Shown here piece by piece: positions 1 through 8,238 of a DNA stretch of 64,000 bases. The DNA comes from Acidobacteriaceae bacterium (GTDB lineage Bacteria; Acidobacteriota; Terriglobia; Bryobacterales; Bryobacteraceae): assembly GCA_019240405.1 (NCBI GenBank), contig JAFAYL010000004.1, positions 1 to 64,000 on the forward strand, written 5' to 3'. Made by a program: the position numbers and the translations under genes. Numbering within the stretch: position 1 is the first letter of the stretch; each line of letters begins with the position of its first letter. The notes beneath the pieces were generated by a model. That model made no database searches. It worked only from the letters and a program-made list of their open reading frames with translations, and was not told the origin of the DNA.

Positions 1-18
1 GACCGTGTTGGAAGTGTG

Positions 19-327
19 TTACGAGCGCATTTCCGTGGAACCGTTCCGTGAACCACCGGGAGCTGAGGCCTCGGCAAAGGGATTCTCTCGCCGACGCCAA
101 TCCACCTGACGGGCACATGAACATGCCATACCGCGAGTAAGGACAAACTGTGAGCCGACTCTAGTCCGATTCGTTCCATCGCCGTCAGGATCGCTCAGCA
201 GCTCCGTCAGGACAGGAGGGACCATTAGCACCTGCCGATCCTGCAGACTCCGGTCGAGCAGCTCAACATCTTTACCCGTCTGACCCTCAAAGAACGCGAT
301 CCAGGTGCTCGTATCGGCTGCGATCAT
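19..327 (-). CDS. PIN-domain (VapC-like) toxin, C-terminal half abnormal
   Basis: The first ~50 residues look like the start of a VapC-type PIN ribonuclease: MIAADTSTWIAFFEG carries the first acidic metal ligand (D5), and VPPVLTELLSDP resembles the second conserved acidic patch. After that the protein becomes Arg/Cys-rich and loses PIN features, and at 102 residues it is short for the usual ~130. I did not find the missing half in the other two frames, so a deletion or recombination junction is more likely than a simple frameshift. The start codon overlaps the antitoxin stop by ATGA, the usual coupling in such pairs. It is probably inactive, which is an inference. Confidence 0.5.
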   Translation of the reverse strand: MIAADTSTWIAFFEGQTGKDVELLDRSLQDRQVLMVPPVLTELLSDPDGDGTNRTRVGSQFVLTRGMACSCARQVDWRRRENPFAEASAPGGSRNGSTEMRS

Positions 328-527
328 CGATCGATTCTTAACTCGGTCGCGCTCCGCGAAAAGCGAACCTTGCCTCGGAGTCCTCGCAGTTTGGCATACG
401 TCTGCGATGCGGCTACGAGCTGCAATCCGGTGCGAACCGTCTGGGTAATACCGACGCCGCTTGCTCGCTGAGCCCTGTCGAGTAGGTCAGGCGAGATTTC
501 GACCGTGATCTTGCGCGCTCTTTCCAT
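324..527 (-). CDS. VapB-family antitoxin
   Basis: A 67-residue protein with the layout of short VapB antitoxins: an N-terminal ribbon-helix-helix-like stretch (KITVEISPDLLDRAQ) followed by a helical region and a basic tail that would wrap the toxin. It would bind its own operator and neutralise the PIN protein encoded immediately downstream, whose ATG overlaps this gene's stop codon. A perfect 9-base inverted repeat lies just upstream of the start. The antitoxin reads as intact although the toxin does not, a common state for a decaying type II module. The family call rests on pattern and context only. Confidence 0.65.
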   Translation of the reverse strand: MERARKITVEISPDLLDRAQRASGVGITQTVRTGLQLVAASQTYAKLRGLRGKVRFSRSATELRIDR

Positions 528-538
528 GACATTCTGAT

Positions 539-574
539 ATTACCGTACTCTGTACCAGCATTGGATACGGTAAT
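539..574. promoter_or_regulatory. Inverted-repeat operator of the toxin-antitoxin pair
   Basis: ATTACCGTA (539-547) and its exact reverse complement TACGGTAAT (566-574) flank an 18-base spacer just upstream of the antitoxin start. Position and symmetry fit autoregulation by the VapB-like ribbon-helix-helix protein. The repeat is seen directly; the function is inferred. Confidence 0.6.
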
Positions 575-705
575 CTCCGATCCTATCGAACACGCCCGCG
601 ATTTCGCGCCGAGTCACGCTGCAGCTTGCACAAAAGTTGCGCAAAGCTGGTTGCCACAGCCGCAAGTGTAAGGAAGAACTGAGTTAACGACAGGCCCAAA
701 CACCC

Positions 706-750
706 CTGCAAAACCTTTATTCGGCGGTTCGATCCCGCCCCGCGCCTCCA
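706..750 (+). other. 3' half of a tRNA-Cys (GCA), likely att scar
   Basis: The segment begins at the anticodon loop (CTGCAAA, anticodon GCA) and continues through the variable loop, a perfect T-arm (GGCGG TTCGATC CCGCC), an acceptor 3' strand CCGCGCC, a discriminator T and an encoded CCA. Upstream bases do not pair as an anticodon stem, and no GGCGCGG acceptor 5' strand or D-arm precedes it, so this is not a working tRNA. A tRNA 3' half is the classical attachment-site core left by integrase-type elements. No full tRNA-Cys was found elsewhere in the window. From 751 to about 900 I see no gene. Confidence 0.75.
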
Positions 751-904
751 AGCTTATTCTTCACCGATGTCTGTGTCGAACTGATCGCGGCACCAGCAGT
801 TCGGACACGCTTTCGTAATAGTAGGCTGTTACACAAGTCCGAAAAAAGCGATGGTCCTTTCTACAGGCAGAGGGATGAGCGTGTATAGGACCTTAAAGGG
901 CGTA

Positions 905-1250
905 TGAGCAGCATTCACGAGATGGAAATGGGAGTATTTTGCAAGGCTCGGCGAGTGATAAAGCGCGGCTTGCGCTCGGCGAAACATCCGTCAACGACTT
1001 GGCTGAGCCCATTTGGCATCAGTCTCCCGCAATCTCGCGGCATCTCAAAGGGCTCGAAAAGCGGAGTTGATCACTAGAACTGGTGAAGCGCAGTGCCGAC
1101 CTTGCAAGCTCAACCCCGCGATTGAAGATCGCAGTTGGGTGGCTTGAGGATTACCGTATTGGGATGGGACCGGGGGCTTCGCTGCGAGCTATTTTGAGGA
1201 AATGCGCACGGAGGTTTGCATGGCCGACCGCCGACGAAGGCAATCGCCTG
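905..1250 (+). pseudogene. ArsR-family regulator, frameshifted
   Basis: Reading across frames gives consecutive pieces of an ArsR/SmtB winged-helix regulator: SDKARLALGETSVNDLAEP, then after a base gain and loss PAISRHLKGLEK, then AELITRTGEAQCRPCKLNP, then in a third frame WLEDYR and finally YFEEMRTEVCMADRRRRQ. Together these cover helix-turn-helix, wing and C-terminal tail in the right order, interrupted by at least three indels. No single ORF remains. The 5' boundary is approximate. The 71-residue ORF starting at 1083 is only one frame of this decayed gene. Confidence 0.75.
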
Positions 1251-1280
1251 TGGTTTTTAACCGCTGTTTTCCTCATCCCG

Positions 1281-2039
1281 TCATTGTCCTCCGGATGATA
1301 GCCAGCGTTCCAGGCGGTTCGCGTGAGTGCGACTGGAGCGGTGTTCGGAGCCATCGGAAAGCCGGACAATGAATTCCCGATTCTCGATTGAGCGCAGCTC
1401 CACGATGTTCCCCGACTGCACGATTCGGGAACGATGGATGCGGAGAAAATTCGCCGGGTTTAGCCTCTGCTCCAGCGAAGCCATGGTTTCACGCAGCAGG
1501 TAAGCGCGGCCGTGCGCGTGGAGCTCCGCATAATCCCCGGCAGCTCCAATCCATTCCACATCGTCCGCTTGAACAATCTGTATGCGATTTCCGGTTTGCA
1601 CCGTGAAACGGGAGATGAATTTTTCTTGTGTCTGATCGAGCATCTGCAAAACGCGTTCAGCCACCCTCGTCTTCAACGATGAATCGATGAGCTTTCGGGC
1701 CCGGCCGATCGCGGCCGCAAAGCGCTCGTCGTCGACAGGCTTCAGAAGGTAGTCCAACGCGTGAACCTCGAATGCGCGCAGTGCGTGCTGTTCATACGCG
1801 GTCAGAAAGATTACGTTCGGGAGTTTCTCTCTTGGCACTGCGCGCAAAACCTCGAAACCATCCATTCCCGGCATCTGTACATCCAGGAAGACCAAGTCAG
1901 GCGAAAGGTCGAGTATTTTCTCGACCGCCGACACGCCATCCCCGCATTGTCCGACGATCTCGATATCCTTGAACTTCCTCAGTCTTAGAACGATTCCACG
2001 CCGGGCCAACGGCTCATCGTCCACGATAAGCGCTAACAT
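1281..2039 (-). CDS. LytTR-family response regulator
   Basis: A 252-residue AlgR/AgrA-type regulator. An N-terminal receiver domain shows acidic D7-D8, phospho-acceptor D53 in FLDVQMPG, T80 in FLTAYEQHA and K100 in YLLKP. The C-terminal ~105 residues form a LytTR DNA-binding domain with the conserved pattern of an RIHRS strand and a closing RSSRTHANRL stretch. The start at 2039 is chosen because the receiver fold begins there and the ATG overlaps the end of the upstream kinase gene; a longer reading to 2123 adds only antisense-like residues. The partner is the LytS-type kinase, and the target genes are unknown. Confidence 0.9.
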   Translation of the reverse strand: MLALIVDDEPLARRGIVLRLRKFKDIEIVGQCGDGVSAVEKILDLSPDLVFLDVQMPGMDGFEVLRAVPREKLPNVIFLTAYEQHALRAFEVHALDYLLKPVDDERFAAAIGRARKLIDSSLKTRVAERVLQMLDQTQEKFISRFTVQTGNRIQIVQADDVEWIGAAGDYAELHAHGRAYLLRETMASLEQRLNPANFLRIHRSRIVQSGNIVELRSIENREFIVRLSDGSEHRSSRTHANRLERWLSSGGQ

Positions 2040-3103
2040 GGCGATAACTCTTGCGGTTTGATCCTCCGCATGGGTAATTCCACAGTGACGACACAGCCAC
2101 CCGATTCCGGCCACTCCAGCCAAAATTGATGATCGTTACCGTACAGTGTCTGCAATCGTTCTGAGATGTTGCGCTTGCCGATCCCATTCTCGCCCTCTCC
2201 CTGTTTGCCAAGGCCTTGGCGTCCCGAATTTCTGACGCTAATTCGTAATCGCCCTTCGCGCAGGCCGCTCTGTATGGCGATCTTGCCGCCCTCTGCAAGA
2301 CACGCCACGCCATGGCGCACCGCATTCTCGACTAATGGCTGAAGTAACATGCCCGGCACCATGGCATCGAGCGTGTCTGGCGATATAGTTAACTCCACTT
2401 GCAACCGGTCCCCCAGCCGGGTTTGCTCGATTGCGATGTACTGTTGCGTAAACGCCATCTCCTCTGAAAGAGGCGCCTCGAGCGAGGCCTGATTGTTCAG
2501 GCTGGTGCGCAAGAAATCCCCGATTTGTGACAACATCTTCGTTGCTGCGGAAGCTTCCCCGTCTAGAACCAGCGTCGAAACGGCATTCAGAGAGTTGAAT
2601 AGAAAGTGCGGATTCAACTGGTAGCGCAACGCTTGCAACCGGGCTTCCTGAACCTGGGCTTCGGCACGCGAGAGTCGCTCCCTTTCCTGCGACGATGTAT
2701 GCCATTGCTTGATGCTGAAATACAGACTGCACCAACTGAAAAGCAAGAAAGGGAACCGGGTCGAATTTCCGACCACGTTCTCAGCGTCCATGTTGTGAAT
2801 GCCCCTCACCAGCAGTTCATATATGAACGCGGTAGCAGCTCCGATTGTGGCCGACGCAACAAAAGCCCGCAATTCAAAGGCGATCCACGAAGGATACCGC
2901 CGAAGCAACCGCCGGCAAACAGGGTGCAATATCCAACTACCCAGGAACAGTAAACCCACCAGCAGTGTGTTTTCGCGAAGCGCTCCCGAACGTCGCACCA
3001 TGTCGGGAAGCGATCCCAACAAGATCCAGGCATAGAAACAGAGCCACCCCAGAGTTTGTAACTGCCAAAACGAAGTGAGCCGTAAGGGTTTATCAAGCAC
3101 CAC
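2033..3103 (-). CDS. LytS/YpdA-type sensor histidine kinase
   Basis: A 356-residue membrane kinase. Several hydrophobic segments occupy residues ~12-32, 47-60, 80-98 and 115-130, followed by a short coiled coil (~138-160). The His_kinase box LNPHFLFNSLN places the phospho-accepting histidine at H166. An ATP-binding domain follows with N260 in LVENAVRHG and the glycine motif GIGKRN (307-312). It has no separate sensor domain, so the membrane part probably senses the signal. Its gene overlaps the LytTR regulator downstream by seven bases, making the two a co-translated two-component pair. Confidence 0.9.
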   Translation of the reverse strand: MVLDKPLRLTSFWQLQTLGWLCFYAWILLGSLPDMVRRSGALRENTLLVGLLFLGSWILHPVCRRLLRRYPSWIAFELRAFVASATIGAATAFIYELLVRGIHNMDAENVVGNSTRFPFLLFSWCSLYFSIKQWHTSSQERERLSRAEAQVQEARLQALRYQLNPHFLFNSLNAVSTLVLDGEASAATKMLSQIGDFLRTSLNNQASLEAPLSEEMAFTQQYIAIEQTRLGDRLQVELTISPDTLDAMVPGMLLQPLVENAVRHGVACLAEGGKIAIQSGLREGRLRISVRNSGRQGLGKQGEGENGIGKRNISERLQTLYGNDHQFWLEWPESGGCVVTVELPMRRIKPQELSPC

Positions 3104-3150
3104 GGGAATTCTAGCGCGTTTCGAGCGTCGCGGGACCCAATCTAGCGATC

Positions 3151-3194
3151 AAAACCGGCAACTCGGCGAATGGGTCTATCGCCCCGAGGATCAG
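3151..3194 (+). repeat. 44-base repeat, copy A (upstream of lipoprotein gene)
   Basis: This segment matches 4247-4290 at 36 of 44 positions without gaps and ends in the shared string CCCGAGGATCAG. Copy A lies 63 bases before the ATG at 3258; copy B lies 97 bases before the TonB-receptor ATG. A shared regulatory element or a short duplication would explain it. Confidence 0.55.
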
Positions 3195-3257
3195 CGCGCA
3201 AAACTATGAAAGAATCTATAATCGGTGCCGAAGTGCGGCAATACAAGAGGCTCGAAC

Positions 3258-3992
3258 ATGTCAACTTTCTCGATGAGAAACGAACACTCAGGTAGAACCT
3301 CAGTGCAAGCCGCTCTGGTGGCGGCAATTCTGGTTGCCGCCTGCCAGGGAAATTCTGTTTCGGAACAGTACCCCCGGATGGCTGCAGTTGAGCAATACCT
3401 GATGGCGGACTCCGGCGCTGAGATCGCAATGGCCCGAAGCGCGGCTCCAGAAGCAATCACACAAGATGCAGCGGTGCTTGTTCTCGGGTCGCGTGGCTAC
3501 ATAACCGCAGTCGATGGAAAGAACGGCTTCACATGCCTGGTCGAACGGTCGTGGATGTCTCCATTCGATAGTCCTGAGTTCTGGAATCCTAAGATACGAG
3601 GGCCCATCTGCTACAACCCGGCGGCGGTGAGAACGGTTCTTCCTTACACCTTGAATAGGACGAAACTGATTTTAGCTGGGTTATCCAAGGCGCAGGTGCA
3701 TAAAATCATAGCGGATAGTGTTGCAAAGAAACAACTGTCGGCGCCGGAGGCCGGCGCGATGTCTTACATGTTGTCGAAGATGGGGTATCTCGAAGACTCG
3801 GCGGGGCCATGGTGCCCTCATTTAATGTTCCATGTGCCAAGGACAGGCGAGGCCAGCTGGGGCGCGAACCGTGCCGGCTCTCCTGTATTGTTTAATGACC
3901 AATCCCGCGACGTACCGGAGCCCGAGACAATCTTCATGGTCCCGGTCGCCTATTGGTCAGATGGCAGCGCTGCGCCGCACCATGGCACTTAG
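3258..3992 (+). CDS. Putative lipoprotein of unknown function
   Basis: About 244 residues from the ATG at 3258, which follows an AAGAGG ribosome-binding site at 3245-3250; an earlier in-frame start at 3225 lacks one. The N-terminus has a basic segment, a hydrophobic core and a lipobox ending VAAC, so it is probably a lipoprotein. The mature part is ~215 residues with a few scattered cysteines and no domain I recognise. A copy of a 44-base repeat lies upstream and the same repeat precedes the TonB receptor, hinting at shared control. Function unknown. Confidence 0.7.
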   Translation: MSTFSMRNEHSGRTSVQAALVAAILVAACQGNSVSEQYPRMAAVEQYLMADSGAEIAMARSAAPEAITQDAAVLVLGSRGYITAVDGKNGFTCLVERSWMSPFDSPEFWNPKIRGPICYNPAAVRTVLPYTLNRTKLILAGLSKAQVHKIIADSVAKKQLSAPEAGAMSYMLSKMGYLEDSAGPWCPHLMFHVPRTGEASWGANRAGSPVLFNDQSRDVPEPETIFMVPVAYWSDGSAAPHHGT

Positions 3993-4387
3993 TAAAAGCG
4001 AGCTGCAGCCCCTTAGGTAAACGCTCGGATCGTGCGTTCGTAGCCGCCTGATCAGTAGGACTGACCGTCTTATTAGTGACGGCGGCCTTTACGGCATTGC
4101 AGTTCCCCTACCCCGGTCTGCTGGACGGGCTCGAACGAAATCCTCACGCCATTGCCCTGCCGGGCCTTTATTGGGGCCATTCTGCTCAAGTCACCAGGTC
4201 CCGACACGGCGATGGAGAGGATTGACACAAGAACGGCTCAGCGGCTAAGACCGGCAATTCGTCGCATGGTTCAAACGGCCCGAGGATCAGTCCAACCGCT
4301 AAGACCGATGAGCGCTTACTCTACTACCAACAGCCAACGCAAAAATGCCGAACTCCGGCTTCGAGCGCTGCTTTCAGGGGGACTTTC
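3993..4387. other. Intergenic region before the TonB receptor
   Basis: I see no convincing gene in these 395 bases. They hold the second copy of the 44-base repeat (4247-4290) and a purine-rich ribosome-binding site CAGGGGGA just before the ATG at 4388. A short ORF at 4152-4454 runs into the receptor gene in another frame and has no protein-like features. Confidence 0.6.
4247..4290 (+). repeat. 44-base repeat, copy B (upstream of TonB receptor)
   Basis: Second copy of the element at 3151-3194, 36/44 identical and ungapped. The phrase GCTAAGACCG occurs twice nearby (around 4244 and 4296), so the region may have a small internal duplication as well. Confidence 0.55.
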
Positions 4388-7300
4388 ATGTCGAATTTCA
4401 ACTTCAATCAATTCCTGCGATTTGTTGCCGCGTTGTTCGGCGCTGCGGGCCTGATCTGGGCGCAGACCGAAACCGGCCAGATCGCCGGGACCGTCACGGA
4501 TCCGACCGGTGCCGCCATCGCGAACGCCAGTATCAAGGTGGTGAGCACCAGCACCGATACGGTTCGCACGACAACTTCGTCCGGGGCGGGAGACTTTACA
4601 ATTGCGAATCTGCTTCCGGGTGAATACAACGTCATCGCAACTTCGCCCGGCTTCTCGAATTTTCAGCAAAGAGTGGTCGTCACGGTCGGACAGAAGCTCG
4701 GGATCGATGTCAAGATGCAAATCGGCACAACCGGTACGACTGTCGAAGTCAGCGAGGCAGCCGTTCGGGTGAACACTGAGACCCAAACGCTCAGCCAAAC
4801 AATCTCGACTCAAGACATCGCCGGATTGCCGACGATCAGCCGCAATCCCTACGATCTCGTAAAGACCATCGGGAATGTATCCGATGCGGATCCGGGCGGC
4901 AGGGGTGTCGGAGTGGCGATTAACGGGCAGCGTTCCAGTTCGACTAGCATTCTCTTAGACGGAGTCTCAAACAGCAACGCGTTTGATACGACGGTTGCCA
5001 TTCCCGTACCGCAGGACTCGATCAATGAATTCAGCGTGGTCACCAGCGATTTCACCGCGGAGTACGGCGGCGCCTCGGGCGGAGTTGTAAACGTCGTGAC
5101 GAAGGCGGGAACCAACAACCTGCACGGAAGCGCATACGAATTCAACCGCGTTTCTGATCTGGCTTCGAACAGCTTTAATAACAATGCATACAGCATTCCG
5201 AAGCCGGTATTCACGCGAAATCAATTTGGCGTCTCTATAGCAGGACCGATTATCAAGGACAGATTGTTCTTCTTCGACAACGCCGAATGGGTCAGGGTAC
5301 GCAGTGTCGGACCTACTTTAGCCGTTGTCCCCACTCCAGCGCTCATCGCTGCGTCCGCGCCGGCAACACAGGCCTTTTTCGCTGCCGCTGGCCAATTGAA
5401 ACCGAATCTGCCGGTCTCCACTACGTTCACGGCTGCTGCCGTCGGGTGCACGACTCCGGCATGCGCTGCTCTGGGCGCTACTCCTGCCTACCAGACCGTT
5501 ATCTACAATGTCCCGACCGATACTGGCGGTGGAGCGCCTCAAAACACCTGGAACGACGTAGGCCGTATCGATTACAACCTAAGCGATAAAACGCAGATGT
5601 ATTTCCGTTACGCCCGCTATGTTGAAAACGATTTTGTCGGAACGGAGACGAACAGCCCGTATGCCGGCTACGATACCGGAAATTTTACGGACAGCCAGGG
5701 GTATGCTTTGTCGATTACACATGCATTCTCTTCAAAGCAGGTCAGCCAAACAAAGCTCAGCTTTAACCGCATCTCCGATGTTGAGCCTCTCGGGACCCAG
5801 CCAGTAAGCCCAACCCTGTATACCACTCTAAACTCGCCGTTGACGCTTGGGGGCAATCTTATCGCCTATCCCGGTTACAACCCGTTCGGCCCCGGTACTG
5901 CTATTCCGTTTGGCGGACCGCAAAACGAGGCGACCATCAATGAGGATTACAGCATCGCGGTAGGAAAGCATGATTTCCGATTTGGAGGCCTGTTCACCTA
6001 CTTGCAGGACAATCGTGTGTTCGGGGCGTACGAGAACGCCGTTGCAGCGCTCGGAACGGATACGGCCACTGCGGCAAATAATCTTACTCTCGGGGAGCTG
6101 AGCCAGTTCCAGGCGGCTATCTATCCGCAGGGGAAATATCCGTGCGTCCACGATGCGACGGGTGCTGCAGTCGTTACTCCGGCCTGCACCCTTACGCTGC
6201 CCGTCGGCCCACCAAATTTCAGCCGCAGTAACCGCTTTCACGACTCTGCGCTGTATGCGCAAGACAGTTGGAAACTTCGTCCAACATTCACGCTCAATCT
6301 CGGCCTCCGTTGGGAATACTTCGGTCCTCCCGCAAATTTACACCCTGCCTTGAATTCAAATTTTTATCTCGGGACAGGCGCGAATATCGAATTGCAGTCC
6401 GCGACGGGCGTTGTGCTGCCCGCGACCCAAAGCCCCGTCGGGGGAATCTGGGTGAAGCAGTGGAAGAACTTTGCACCGCGCGTTGGATTCGCCTGGGACG
6501 TCATGGGCGATGGCAAGACGTCGATTCGCGGGGGCTACGGAATTGGATACGAACGGAACTTCAACAATGTGACCTTCAACATCATTCAAAATCCGCCTGA
6601 CTATGCTGTACTTGCCTTGCAGGCGGGTGTCGATGTTCCGACCATTCCCCTTACTGGCGACAACGCCGGTCCATTGGCCGGGACATCAGGAACTAAGCCT
6701 CTGCCCAGAGTTTCACTTCGAGCTGTCGATCCGAATATTAAGAACGCCTACGCTCATCAATGGAGTTTTTCGATTGAGCGCCAGCTCTCAAACGATGCCA
6801 TCGTAGGGATCGACTACACTGGCTCTGCCGGTGAGGACCTCTACACTGTTGATCGCTTAAATCTCGGAGGTAGCGCGCCCGTATACGCCGGCGATCTCGC
6901 CGTATCTCGCATTAATCCGCAGTACGGTACGATCAACTTCCGCACCAACGGTGGGAACTCGATTTATAACGCCCTTAATACAAGATTAGAATTGCGCAAC
7001 TTCCGTCGCTACGGCCTCACGTTGCGAGCAAATTACACTTGGTCGCATAGCATCGATGATGCCAGCTCTACCTTCACGACGGACAACGCCGGTATCTACA
7101 ATCTTGGGCTGTTAGATCCTCTCAATCCCAGCTTGGACCGCGGAGATTCGGACTTCGATGTCCGCCACCGCGTCGTGGTTGCGGGTGTTTGGCAATCGCC
7201 GTTCTTCAGCAAGCCGGGTGTGACCAATCTGATCTTGGGCGGTTGGAATCTCTCGCCCATTTTCAGCGCTCGCGCCGGTAGCCCATTTACCATCTATGAC

Positions 7301-7810
7301 TCTACCAACAGCGACGGCAATCTGTATCCGCGTGTGATGTTCGGAAATCCCACGTACACACCTCATTACACTAATGTCCCTACGGGCGTGCCGAACACGT
7401 TCACGTACCTGGACCTGACCGCGGCTAACATCAATAGCAGCTACATCAACCCGCTTTCGGGCACCTCGGATTTCGGGCCCTTTCCGGATTCAATGACTGG
7501 CCGGAACGCCTTTCGGACTCCCGGCGCCTGGACTTTCAATTTGGGAGCCTCGAAAACCTTCTCATTGACGGAACGCGTCAAACTCGATCTGCGGGGCGAA
7601 GCGTTCGACATCTTCAATCATTCAAACCTGTACTTGGTCTACGGAGAGAATATTGTTGGAGGTTTTGCGGGAACTCTGGCCAATCCCTTACTGCCGAACA
7701 TCACTACCACTCGCGGCATAAACACGAGCAGTACGATTACCGGCGCGTCAGTCAACAACGGCAGACTCGAAAACCGCAACCTGCAACTGGCATTACGGCT
7801 TTCTTTCTAA
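4388..7810 (+). CDS. Oar-like TonB-dependent outer-membrane receptor
   Basis: A 1,140-residue outer-membrane protein typical of Acidobacteriota. A signal peptide (1-25, ending LIWAQ) is followed by a carboxypeptidase-regulatory-like beta-sandwich (~30-110, GQIAGTVTDPTGAAIANA), a plug domain (~120-240, with INGQRSSSTSILLDGVSN) and a long beta-barrel. The chain ends in phenylalanine (LALRLSF), as expected for BAM-inserted barrels. Such proteins are presumed to import large or polymeric substrates with TonB energy; the substrate cannot be read from sequence. No clear TonB box is seen. A GGGGGA ribosome-binding site precedes the ATG and an intrinsic terminator follows the stop. Confidence 0.92.
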   Translation: MSNFNFNQFLRFVAALFGAAGLIWAQTETGQIAGTVTDPTGAAIANASIKVVSTSTDTVRTTTSSGAGDFTIANLLPGEYNVIATSPGFSNFQQRVVVTVGQKLGIDVKMQIGTTGTTVEVSEAAVRVNTETQTLSQTISTQDIAGLPTISRNPYDLVKTIGNVSDADPGGRGVGVAINGQRSSSTSILLDGVSNSNAFDTTVAIPVPQDSINEFSVVTSDFTAEYGGASGGVVNVVTKAGTNNLHGSAYEFNRVSDLASNSFNNNAYSIPKPVFTRNQFGVSIAGPIIKDRLFFFDNAEWVRVRSVGPTLAVVPTPALIAASAPATQAFFAAAGQLKPNLPVSTTFTAAAVGCTTPACAALGATPAYQTVIYNVPTDTGGGAPQNTWNDVGRIDYNLSDKTQMYFRYARYVENDFVGTETNSPYAGYDTGNFTDSQGYALSITHAFSSKQVSQTKLSFNRISDVEPLGTQPVSPTLYTTLNSPLTLGGNLIAYPGYNPFGPGTAIPFGGPQNEATINEDYSIAVGKHDFRFGGLFTYLQDNRVFGAYENAVAALGTDTATAANNLTLGELSQFQAAIYPQGKYPCVHDATGAAVVTPACTLTLPVGPPNFSRSNRFHDSALYAQDSWKLRPTFTLNLGLRWEYFGPPANLHPALNSNFYLGTGANIELQSATGVVLPATQSPVGGIWVKQWKNFAPRVGFAWDVMGDGKTSIRGGYGIGYERNFNNVTFNIIQNPPDYAVLALQAGVDVPTIPLTGDNAGPLAGTSGTKPLPRVSLRAVDPNIKNAYAHQWSFSIERQLSNDAIVGIDYTGSAGEDLYTVDRLNLGGSAPVYAGDLAVSRINPQYGTINFRTNGGNSIYNALNTRLELRNFRRYGLTLRANYTWSHSIDDASSTFTTDNAGIYNLGLLDPLNPSLDRGDSDFDVRHRVVVAGVWQSPFFSKPGVTNLILGGWNLSPIFSARAGSPFTIYDSTNSDGNLYPRVMFGNPTYTPHYTNVPTGVPNTFTYLDLTAANINSSYINPLSGTSDFGPFPDSMTGRNAFRTPGAWTFNLGASKTFSLTERVKLDLRGEAFDIFNHSNLYLVYGENIVGGFAGTLANPLLPNITTTRGINTSSTITGASVNNGRLENRNLQLALRLSF

Positions 7811-7821
7811 CACTACGGAAA

Positions 7822-7851
7822 GGGGCAAGCTCTAGAGTTTGCTCCTTTTTT
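7822..7851 (+). terminator. Intrinsic terminator after the TonB receptor
   Basis: GGGGCAAGCT and AGTTTGCTCC form a ten-pair stem (with G-T pairs) around a CTAG loop, followed directly by six T residues, 12 bases after the stop codon. Confidence 0.85.
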
Positions 7852-7967
7852 CTTCTCCATCCCGAATAACGCCATTGCGACATCACTCGGACTAGGTTAG
7901 AGGAGCGTAAGGAATGAAGGGTATTAGATATCGGAGCGGTTAGAAGCCTAACCTCCGCGCAACCCGC

Positions 7968-8165
7968 TTGGACATAGGCTCGGACTCGCCGGATTCTTGT
8001 CCCGGTAACACGATCGGCGGCAACGTCGCTCTTGACCACGATTTTTCGGCGGTTGCGGTTTACAACAACTCCATCGGGAAAAACTTAAGCTGCTTGCTTG
8101 ACGCCTCGATCAAAGGAGGCGGAAACTCAGCCGAAAAGAAGCCGGGCCAATGCGCCCCGTTCTAG
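7968..8165 (+). pseudogene. C-terminal fragment of a repetitive secreted protein
   Basis: The 65-residue ORF has the repetitive N-G-N pattern of a right-handed helix type secreted protein: CPGNTIGGNVAL, AVAVYNNSIGKNLSC and the closing GGGNSAEKKPGQCAPF. The last motif resembles the C-terminus of a hypothetical family I have seen in Actinobacteria and Acidobacteria. Only the last ~60 residues survive and there is no signal peptide, so it looks like the tail of a lost gene rather than a working small gene. No good ribosome-binding site precedes it. Confidence 0.45.
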
Positions 8166-8188
8166 TGAATAGAGCGCTGCAATTAAAG

Positions 8189-8218
8189 GAGAGGAGCGGG
8201 ACGCCGGCAGCTCCTCTC
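8189..8218. terminator. Stem-loop between gene fragment and MarR gene
   Basis: GAGAGGAGC (8189-8197) and GCTCCTCTC (8210-8218) form a perfect nine-pair stem. On the reverse strand it lies ~20 bases past the MarR stop and is followed by TTTAATT, so it probably terminates the MarR transcript; on the forward strand the T tract is weak. Confidence 0.65.
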
Positions 8219-8238
8219 TTGCATCATCGTAACCGGCG

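Noticed and set aside
4152-4454. Short forward ORF before the TonB receptor
   Set aside because: It overlaps the receptor start in another frame and is Arg/Ser-rich with no protein-like pattern.
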